A DNA stretch of 39,303 bases from Alcaligenaceae bacterium. Lineage in GTDB: Bacteria > Pseudomonadota > Gammaproteobacteria > Burkholderiales > Burkholderiaceae_B. Location of the stretch: NCBI GenBank assembly GCA_029263615.1, contig JAJUFT010000017.1:1-39303 (forward strand), in the 5' to 3' direction. Positions 33,739 to 39,303 of the stretch are shown piece after piece. Position 1 is the first letter of the stretch; each line of letters opens with the position of its first letter. The notes beneath the pieces were generated by a model. The model ran no database searches and was not told where the DNA came from. It saw nothing but the letters and a program-made list of their open reading frames with translations. Made by a program: the position numbers and the translations under genes.

Positions 33739-34194
33739 ATGGTGGCCAGCCCTTACCGCTTGCAGTCCCTGGCGCCCGCGGCGTTGCGCGCGGCGGCCAT
33801 GATGGCCGTGGCCATCGGCGTGGGGGTGTGGAGCGCGATCCTGCTGGCGCCGCGGCCCACCGAGTCGCCCCCACTGCTGGAGGTCGGCGCCGCGGTGCCG
33901 ACCGATCTCAGTCCGGTGGTGCAATGGTTCGGTGGCGCCCCCTTGCGCGTGCGCGTGGCGGTGCATGGCGTCATCGCCACCGATGCCGGTCAGGGGGCGG
34001 CCCTGTTGTCCGTCGAGGGCGCGCCGCCCCGCGCCTATCGGGTGGGTCAGTCGCTCGCCCCCGGTGTCGTGCTTGAGGCGGTGGCACCCGGCGCCGTGTC
34101 CATCGCACAGGATGGCGTGGTCGAACACGTGGTGATGCCCAGACTGCCGAACAGCGTGCAGGGCTTCATCCCGGTCTCCCGGCCGTCGCCGTGA
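33739..34194 (+). CDS. gspC: type II secretion protein GspC, short form without PDZ domain
   Basis: The 151-residue product has a short cytoplasmic N-terminus, one membrane segment (about residues 17-38), a linker, and the homology region (HR) domain at about residues 65-135 (VHGVIATDAGQGAALLSVEG, then YRVGQSLAPGVVLEAVAPGA). It ends soon afterwards, whereas many GspC proteins continue into a PDZ or coiled-coil domain. The HR domain contacts GspD N0. ATG 33739 has GGAG 7 nt upstream and is preferred over ATG codons at 33604 and 33610. The stop overlaps gspO by GTGA. Confidence 0.87.
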   Translation: MVASPYRLQSLAPAALRAAAMMAVAIGVGVWSAILLAPRPTESPPLLEVGAAVPTDLSPVVQWFGGAPLRVRVAVHGVIATDAGQGAALLSVEGAPPRAYRVGQSLAPGVVLEAVAPGAVSIAQDGVVEHVVMPRLPNSVQGFIPVSRPSP

Positions 34195-34874
34195 CACCCC
34201 TGTCTTTCTTCCCTCATCACTGGGTCGCGGTGCTGGCGGTCCTGTCGATCGGCCTGATCCTGGCCGGTGTGCTGGCCCGGGCGGCGCGTTCGCTGCCGCG
34301 GCGCATCGACCCCGAGCTGGGCGAGGCTCAACACCCCCGACACCCTGCCCGCCGTCGCCTGCTGCTGGTCGCCAGCCCGATCTTTGCGCTGGCCAGTCTC
34401 TGGGCCTTCGACGCGCCGCTCAGCGCGGCGCTGGCCACCGTCTTCGTGGTGGTGTTGCTGGCGCTGGCCTGGATCGATGCGGAAACCGGTCTGCTGCCCG
34501 ATCTCCTGACCCAACCCTTGCTCTGGCTGGGCCTCGTGGCCAATCTGGGCGGACGGTTTGTTCCGCTGGAAGATGCGGTGATCGGGGCGGTGGCAGGTTA
34601 CCTGGTGCTGTGGAGCGTCTATTGGGCATTCCTGCTGGCCACTCGTCGGGAATCCCTGGGACGGGGAGACCTCAAGCTGCTGGCTGCCCTGGGTGCGTGG
34701 CTGGGCTGGATGTCGCTGCCCTGGCTGCTGCTGATTTCCGCCGGTCTCGGCCTGCTGGTCGCTTTGGGCTTGAGAATGCAGGGGCGACTTGCGGCGGGCC
34801 AGGCGCTGTGTTTCGGGCCCTGTCTGGCAGTGGCAGGCATCCTGGTGCTCTTCACCCTTCCCGCGGCCATGTGA
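34191..34874 (+). CDS. gspO: type 4 prepilin peptidase GspO/PulO, short form
   Basis: The 227-residue polytopic protein has both aspartates of A24 peptidases: Asp96 in WIDAETGLLPD and Asp160 in GRGDLK. It cleaves the leaders of the pseudopilins GspG to GspK. The GTG start overlaps gspC. The N-terminal cytoplasmic domain with the two CxxC pairs that is usual in PulO/PilD is missing, and the N-terminal 60 residues hold only one membrane segment and a basic loop. It may therefore lack or have reduced N-methylation activity. Confidence 0.88.
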   Translation: MTPLSFFPHHWVAVLAVLSIGLILAGVLARAARSLPRRIDPELGEAQHPRHPARRRLLLVASPIFALASLWAFDAPLSAALATVFVVVLLALAWIDAETGLLPDLLTQPLLWLGLVANLGGRFVPLEDAVIGAVAGYLVLWSVYWAFLLATRRESLGRGDLKLLAALGAWLGWMSLPWLLLISAGLGLLVALGLRMQGRLAAGQALCFGPCLAVAGILVLFTLPAAM

Positions 34875-34933
34875 AGCGCTACACTCTTGGCAAACGAATT
34901 TCAGTCACCCAGCTAGACATGGAAGGAAGCGAC

Positions 34934-35716
34934 ATGCTCAAAAACAAGAAAGCGGTGGTCACCGGATCCACCAGTGGTATTGGTCTGGCCATCGCCCGTC
35001 AATTGGCGCGCAATGGCGCCGACGTGGTGATCAACGGTTTTGGCGATGCGGCCGAGATCGAGCGCACGCGTGCCGCCATCGAGAGCGAATACGGTGTGCG
35101 TGCCCACTACCTGAATGCCGACCTGTCCAAGGGCGAAGAGACACGCCAGTTCATCGAAGAGGCCGTCAAGGTGCTGGGCGGCATCGATATCCTGGTGAAC
35201 AATGCGGGCATTCAGCACACTGCGCTGATCGAAGACTTCCCCACCGATCGCTGGGACGCCATCATTGCCCTGAATCTGAGTGCCGTGTTCCACGGAACGG
35301 CAGCGGCGCTGCCCCACATGAAGAAACAACGCTGGGGGCGCATCGTGAACATTGCTTCGGTGCATGGGCAGGTGGCCTCCGAGCTGAAGTCGGCCTATGT
35401 GGCAGCCAAGCACGGCGTCATGGGGCTGACCAAGGTCACCGCGCTGGAAACGGCCGGCCAGGGGATCACCTGCAACGCCATCTGCCCGGGCTGGGTGCGT
35501 ACGGCGCTGGTCGAGCGCCAGATCGAAGCCCTGGCCACCAAGAACGGGCTGGACATCGAAACTGCCGCACGCGAACTGCTGGCCGAGAAACAGCCGTCGC
35601 TGGAATTCGTCACACCCGATCAGCTGGGTCAGGCCGCTGTCTTCCTGTGCTCCGATGCCGCTTCCCAGATGACGGGCGCCCATATCACCATGGACGGCGG
35701 CTGGACTGCACGCTGA
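34934..35716 (+). CDS. bdhA: 3-hydroxybutyrate dehydrogenase (SDR family)
   Basis: The 260-residue product is an SDR with TGSTSGIGLAIA, NNAGIQHTA, ASVHGQVAS and YVAAKHG (catalytic Tyr and Lys), and the 3-hydroxybutyrate-dehydrogenase signatures CNAICPGWVRTALVERQI and EKQPSLEFVTPDQLG. It oxidises D-3-hydroxybutyrate to acetoacetate with NAD, as used in polyhydroxybutyrate turnover. ATG 34934 follows GGAAGGAAG. The upstream gap from gspO is 59 bp with no clear terminator. It is unlikely to belong functionally to the T2SS. Confidence 0.92.
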   Translation: MLKNKKAVVTGSTSGIGLAIARQLARNGADVVINGFGDAAEIERTRAAIESEYGVRAHYLNADLSKGEETRQFIEEAVKVLGGIDILVNNAGIQHTALIEDFPTDRWDAIIALNLSAVFHGTAAALPHMKKQRWGRIVNIASVHGQVASELKSAYVAAKHGVMGLTKVTALETAGQGITCNAICPGWVRTALVERQIEALATKNGLDIETAARELLAEKQPSLEFVTPDQLGQAAVFLCSDAASQMTGAHITMDGGWTAR

Positions 35717-35727
35717 CGAGGGCCGAT

Positions 35728-36486
35728 ATGCTGACGCTGCTTTCCCCGGCCAAGAAGCTGGATTACGACACGCCGGTGCGAACCACCCTGCAGTCGCAAC
35801 CCCTGTTCGTGAAAGAAGCCGCAGAACTCATCCAGGTCCTGCGGCAGAAGTCGGTCGAGGACATCGCCTCGCTGATGAACCTCAGTCAGGCGCTTGCGGA
35901 ACTGAACCACGCGCGCTATGCGGAATGGAAGCCCGTCTTCGATACGCAGAACGCGCGCCAGGCAATTCTGGCCTTCAATGGTGACGTCTACGAAGGGTTG
36001 CGCGCCCCCGAGCTCTCCGATGAGGCGCTGCAGTGGGCGCAGGACCACATTCTCATGCTCAGCGGCCTGTATGGCGCGTTGCGGCCGCTCGATCTGATGC
36101 GTCCCTACCGCCTGGAAATGGGCACGCGCCTAAAGACGGACAAGGGTGCCAACCTTTATGCCTGGTGGGGGCGTCGCATCGCCGACTACCTGAACGAACG
36201 CGGCGATGACGTCGTGGTGAACCTGGCCTCGGAAGAGTACTTCAAGGTGGTGGACCAGAAAGTCCTGAAGGCGCGCGTGATCCAGTGCGTCTTTCAGGAA
36301 AGAAAGGGCGACGCCTGGAAGGTCATCAGCTTCCACGCCAAGCGGGCACGCGGCCTGATGGCGCGTTATATCATCGACGAGCGGCTCGATCGCCCGGAGG
36401 GCCTCACGGGGTTTGCCGAGGAAGGCTATGCCTTTGATCAGGCTGCGTCGACGGCGGATCGTCTGGTGTTTCGTCGGGAAGCCTGA
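35728..36486 (+). CDS. yaaA: peroxide stress protein YaaA (DUF328/UPF0246)
   Basis: The 252-residue product matches YaaA throughout: LSPAKKLDY at the N-terminus, AFNGDVYEGL, LSGLYGALRPLDLMRPYRLE, NLASEEYFK and FHAKRARGLMARYI. In E. coli the protein limits intracellular iron and DNA damage during peroxide stress, and binds DNA through a helix-hairpin-helix. ATG 35728 lies 11 bp after the dehydrogenase stop. The last 83 bp overlap the convergent YccS-like gene. Confidence 0.95.
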   Translation: MLTLLSPAKKLDYDTPVRTTLQSQPLFVKEAAELIQVLRQKSVEDIASLMNLSQALAELNHARYAEWKPVFDTQNARQAILAFNGDVYEGLRAPELSDEALQWAQDHILMLSGLYGALRPLDLMRPYRLEMGTRLKTDKGANLYAWWGRRIADYLNERGDDVVVNLASEEYFKVVDQKVLKARVIQCVFQERKGDAWKVISFHAKRARGLMARYIIDERLDRPEGLTGFAEEGYAFDQAASTADRLVFRREA

Positions 36487-38791
36487 CCGGCCAATCTGAA
36501 GCGGTGTCTTCCCGCGAGGGAGGCACCGCTTCGCTTCCGGCGGCTGCGGCGGTTTCGGCCTCCTGCACCGGGGTGGTGTGCAGTTTGGGCATGGCTTCGG
36601 CAATCAGGGTGGCCGCTGACTGCATCTGCCGCAGCGGGTAGGCCAGCAGCGGAAAGTCCGCCGCGTTCGAGAACAGCGAAACGGCTGCAGCCAGTGTGTC
36701 TTCCCCAGCCAGCGTGGCCTCGATGCTGCGCAACACTTCCTGAACTTCTTCCGGGACCGTCTCCATCTCGGCCAGCAGCGGAATGCTTGCGCTGATGTGG
36801 GAGGCCAGGGTGTGATGCTGGATCATCAGCAGATTCAGCGTCTTGACGTTGCGCTGGCGTTTCTCCGGCTCCGCCATCATGCGGTAGAAGGCGCCGGCGA
36901 AATTGCTGAAGGCAATGTGCACATTCTTGCGGTCCACCCGCCACTGCATTTCGGCGTCGTGCTGGGCACTGCGACACGCGGCAAGTGCGTCGGCGTTTTC
37001 AGGTGACGTCCGGCACAGCGCATGGAGCTGGCGGTTCAGCTCGGCATAGCGCAGCCCGCTGCGCAAAAAGCGCAGATTGGCGCGCTGCAGCGCCGCGGCC
37101 AGGGACGCCATGTAGTTGCTTTCCCACCAGGGCAGCACAAAGTAGCTGCACAGCAGGGCAATGCCGCTGGCCAGCAGCGTATCCACCACCCGTTCGCCAA
37201 TGACGAAGGCATCCTGCGGCCCCATGAAATGGAAGGCCAGCAGCACGAACACCGTATTGGCGGCGGCCGCCAGCATGAAGTGCACCTGCAGCAGGGCGTA
37301 CCAGAGAATGCCGCTCAGGAACAGGAAGCCGACCAGTGCGTAGGGGCTGTCGAACCGGTTGAAAATCAGCAGCGCCAGCGCGCAGCCGATCAGGGTGCCT
37401 GTCAGCCGCCATCCGTTGCGCTGGCGGGTGAGTACGAAGCCAGGTTTCATGATGACCAGAATGGTGAGCAGCACCCAATATTGGTGGACTTCCCAGTCGG
37501 GCAGCAGGTGACGCGACACCGCTTCGTCCACCAGCGTGCTGAGTGTCATGCCCAGTGCCGCGGCCACCATCACCCGCACCGCATAGCGGAAATGAGAAGA
37601 ATCCAGCCGCAGATTGCTGGTGAGCATCCCGAAGCGCCACTTGCGACGTGACAGGAAGCGGTCCAGGGCTTTCTCCAGGCGCTGGTCCACCAGTTCCGTC
37701 GTCTTGCCGCGGCGGGTGTTGTCGGCCATGCGCAGCACCAGGTCGTTGGCCCGGCGCAGGCGGCGCAGGACCTGCAGCAGCAGGGCATAGACTTCCGGAT
37801 TTTCCTTGGCGAAACCCTGTTCCCGCAGCTCGCGCAGATCGAATTCCAGGGCGCGCAATTCCGGCTTGAGACTGTGAGGCGAGCGCTGGCGCCGGTTGCG
37901 CACCACATTCATCGCGATGCGCTCCAGATTGGCGGCCAGCTTGCGCAGGGCGTCGCGGGGAAAGAGCAGGGTGTCGGCTTCGCCGAAATGGCCACGCAGC
38001 GTGACGTAGTCGGTGTGCGAGGCCACCAGCGTGTCGAGCAGAGCCACCATGTCAATGAACAGATTCAGCGCTGCTGCCCGCGTGCGGTCGCTGGGGCGGT
38101 TGCCGGTGGGCAGCTCGCGCAGCACCGTGTCGCGGGCCGCCTGCTGCGCTTCGGTCATCGCCAGCTGGGCTCTCACCATCTTTCGGTAATGCGTGTCCAG
38201 ATCCGCTTCCACATCGTAGAGCGCCGAGCGCGCCCGCATGTAGTCGGCCGTGGCAAACAGCGCGGCGGAGAGGGTCTGCTGCTCTTCCTTGTGCCAGGTG
38301 AGTTTGTGCACCACCGCACTGTAGAGGAAGTAGAAAAGACCGCCCCCCAGAGAATAGAGGGTGTAGCGCCACAGTTCATCCAGCGCAGGGTGGGCCTTCA
38401 TGGTCAGCGTCATGATCAGCATGCAGGCAAAACCGAGCAGGCCGCCCTGCTTGCCGAACACGGTGAACATGGAGAACACGAAGCACAGCAGGGGAATGAT
38501 CACCCACAGCAACAGATAGTGCACACCGGCCAGACCGGTGGCGGCCACGGTAAGCGAGCCCAGCAGCACGGCGGCGGCCATGCCTTGCAGACCGTAGCGT
38601 CGCGGTCCGCCGGGCTGGTCGAGAATGGCCACGCAGGCCGCTCCGATGGCAGCGGTCAGCCCCAGAGAGAACTGGCCGAACAGGCCGCCCAGAATGAGCG
38701 GTGGCAACAAGACCCCGAGCGCCTGTCGCACTCCGCCCAGCAGATGGTGGCTGAAGAGGAAGCGTTCGATCGAGGGAAACGGCCTGCTCAT
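36404..38791 (-). CDS. YccS/YhfK-type FUSC-like membrane protein
   Basis: The 795-residue product has an N-terminal group of about six membrane segments (about residues 20-160), a long soluble helical part with charged heptads, a second membrane group (about 400-530; VRVMVAAALGMTLSTLVDEA) and a second soluble domain. This duplicated layout is that of the YccS/YhfK family, related to aromatic-acid exporters (FUSC/AaeB). It has an extra Pro/Asp/Ser-rich tail of about 50 residues beyond the usual 700-720. A -10-like TATACT reads on the minus strand at 38822-38827. Function is probably export of toxic organic acids, but this is inference. Confidence 0.88.
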   Translation of the reverse strand: MSRPFPSIERFLFSHHLLGGVRQALGVLLPPLILGGLFGQFSLGLTAAIGAACVAILDQPGGPRRYGLQGMAAAVLLGSLTVAATGLAGVHYLLLWVIIPLLCFVFSMFTVFGKQGGLLGFACMLIMTLTMKAHPALDELWRYTLYSLGGGLFYFLYSAVVHKLTWHKEEQQTLSAALFATADYMRARSALYDVEADLDTHYRKMVRAQLAMTEAQQAARDTVLRELPTGNRPSDRTRAAALNLFIDMVALLDTLVASHTDYVTLRGHFGEADTLLFPRDALRKLAANLERIAMNVVRNRRQRSPHSLKPELRALEFDLRELREQGFAKENPEVYALLLQVLRRLRRANDLVLRMADNTRRGKTTELVDQRLEKALDRFLSRRKWRFGMLTSNLRLDSSHFRYAVRVMVAAALGMTLSTLVDEAVSRHLLPDWEVHQYWVLLTILVIMKPGFVLTRQRNGWRLTGTLIGCALALLIFNRFDSPYALVGFLFLSGILWYALLQVHFMLAAAANTVFVLLAFHFMGPQDAFVIGERVVDTLLASGIALLCSYFVLPWWESNYMASLAAALQRANLRFLRSGLRYAELNRQLHALCRTSPENADALAACRSAQHDAEMQWRVDRKNVHIAFSNFAGAFYRMMAEPEKRQRNVKTLNLLMIQHHTLASHISASIPLLAEMETVPEEVQEVLRSIEATLAGEDTLAAAVSLFSNAADFPLLAYPLRQMQSAATLIAEAMPKLHTTPVQEAETAAAAGSEAVPPSREDTASDWPVRLPDETPDDPPSTQPDQRHSLPRQTP

Positions 38792-38876
38792 TGTGTGAAT
38801 CGGCGATTCTTAAAGAAATGCAGTATACGGAAGCTTTTGAGTTTGCGTCGCAACGCACAAACGGTTAAAGTAGCTG

Positions 38877-38946
38877 GTCGATTTTTGGTCATATCCGTAC
38901 AGCAATCGACATAGGCTCTTTTCCCGGGCTATCCGCCCGGTTTTTT
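38877..38946 (+). ncRNA. candidate small RNA or attenuated leader transcript
   Basis: GTCGATT (38877-38883) pairs perfectly with AATCGAC (38904-38910), followed 14 nt later by the intrinsic terminator at 38924-38946. A weak promoter (TTGCGT, 17 bp, TAAAGT) would start transcription at about 38878, giving an RNA of about 70 nt with two hairpins. It could be a free small RNA or the terminated form of the ilv leader. No Rfam-type consensus is recognised. Confidence 0.35.
38924..38946 (+). terminator. intrinsic terminator upstream of acetolactate synthase gene
   Basis: CCGGGC (38924-38929) pairs with GCCCGG (38935-38940) around TATCC and is followed directly by six T. It reads on the plus strand although no plus-strand gene ends nearby (yaaA ended at 36486), so it should act on a short transcript begun within this gap. 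Confidence 0.8.
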
Positions 38947-39191
38947 GCGCCCTATCGCTTACAAATCGCCGCTGGCCGCGTCACAAGCGCGTGTTGCCGG
39001 GCTTTCCGTTTCTACCCAAGCGCTTGAATCGCGCGCATACCGTGTTCTGGTGAGCACGTCACGGGGTAGTGATGTGGCTGGGTGGAAGGGTTCCGTGAAC
39101 CACGAAGCGCCAGTTCATGTCGCTGCTGCCGTACGTTGTTCAGGCATGGCCGACCAGGGCACAGGTATCGGTTTCGAAAGGAATGAACAAC

Positions 39192-39303
39192 ATGGAACTT
39201 ACCGGCGCCGACATCGTCGTGCGCTGCCTTGCCGAGGAAGGGGTCGACCACGTGTTCGGCTATCCCGGCGGCGCAGTGCTGTACATCTACGACGCAATCT
39301 ACA
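39192..39303 (+). CDS. ilvB: acetolactate synthase large subunit (3' end outside window)
   Basis: Thirty-seven codons are visible before the window ends. [20 protein letters not shown] and [17 protein letters not shown] are the conserved N-terminus of biosynthetic acetolactate synthase (IlvB/IlvI), which makes acetolactate or acetohydroxybutyrate for valine, leucine and isoleucine synthesis with ThDP and FAD. ATG 39192 has AAGGA 9 nt upstream; the in-frame ATG 39183 directly abuts that site and is less likely. Confidence 0.93.
   Translation, partial: MELTGADIVVRCLAEEGVDHVFGYPGGAVLYIYDAIY

Larger units (their letters stand above)
38792..39191 (+). other. intergenic leader of the acetolactate synthase gene
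   Basis: This 400-bp gap holds a minus-strand -10-like site for the YccS-like gene (38822-38827), a weak plus-strand promoter (TTGCGT 38843-38848, TAAAGT 38866-38871), the two-hairpin element at 38877-38946 and the palindrome CAAGCGCTTG (39017-39026). From 38947 to 39191 I see no convincing gene. A 16-codon open frame from ATG 38818 is not rich in Ile, Val or Leu codons and is not a classical attenuation peptide. Confidence 0.5.

Noticed and set aside
38818..38868. Sixteen-codon open frame as an ilv leader peptide
   Set aside because: It has no run of Ile, Val or Leu codons and no clear ribosome site, and it begins before the likely start of transcription.

Overview
The window looks like a chromosomal segment of a GC-rich betaproteobacterium, most likely Burkholderiales and near the Alcaligenaceae (Bordetella, Castellaniella and Pusillimonas relatives). 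This rests on a Bug/TctC-type solute receptor, LIV-type ABC operons tied to acyl-CoA metabolism, dense 4-bp gene overlaps, and the type of 3-hydroxybutyrate dehydrogenase, YaaA, YccS-like and acetolactate synthase genes present. No rRNA, tRNA, IS element, prophage or CRISPR array was seen.

Layout. (1) 1-1794: 3' part of a Bug receptor gene and an alpha/beta hydrolase. (2) 1911-3320: a cardiolipin-synthase-type phospholipase D enzyme. (3) 3420-14119: a catabolic operon with an SDR dehydrogenase, an ACAD10/11-like acyl-CoA dehydrogenase, an APH-like kinase with a C-terminal DUF6285-like part, an acyl-CoA synthetase, a complete LIV-type ABC importer and a TetR regulator. The gene set resembles the levulinate/4-hydroxyacid (Lva) route plus a dedicated importer. 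(4) 14154-17701: a D-2-hydroxyacid dehydrogenase, a small protein that looks like the FtsZ C-terminal domain without its GTPase domain, a WYL regulator and a Sir2 deacylase. (5) 17823-34874: a sulfatase and type II secretion (T2SS) island. (6) 34934-36486: 3-hydroxybutyrate dehydrogenase and YaaA. (7) 36404-38791: a YccS/YhfK-type membrane protein. (8) 38792-39303: a leader with a clear intrinsic terminator, then the 5' end of the acetolactate synthase large subunit gene.

The sulfatase/T2SS island is the most notable part. Two paralogous sulfatases (17823-19991 on +, 21133-23295 on -) both have lipoprotein signals with Asp straight after the lipidated Cys, the same +2 residue as the T2SS-exported lipoprotein pullulanase. 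Between them lies a formylglycine-generating enzyme (FGE) with both catalytic cysteines and an N-terminal export or membrane segment. The second sulfatase is the last gene of the T2SS operon gspG-H-I-J-K-L-M-N-D-E-F; gspC and gspO are transcribed divergently. My inference is that sulfatases are secreted by Sec, oxidised to formylglycine by FGE in the periplasm, and moved to the cell surface by the linked T2SS. The secretin itself has a lipobox with Ala at +2, which fits outer-membrane sorting. GspC lacks a PDZ domain and GspO lacks the N-terminal zinc/methylase region, so this looks like a streamlined, dedicated T2SS.
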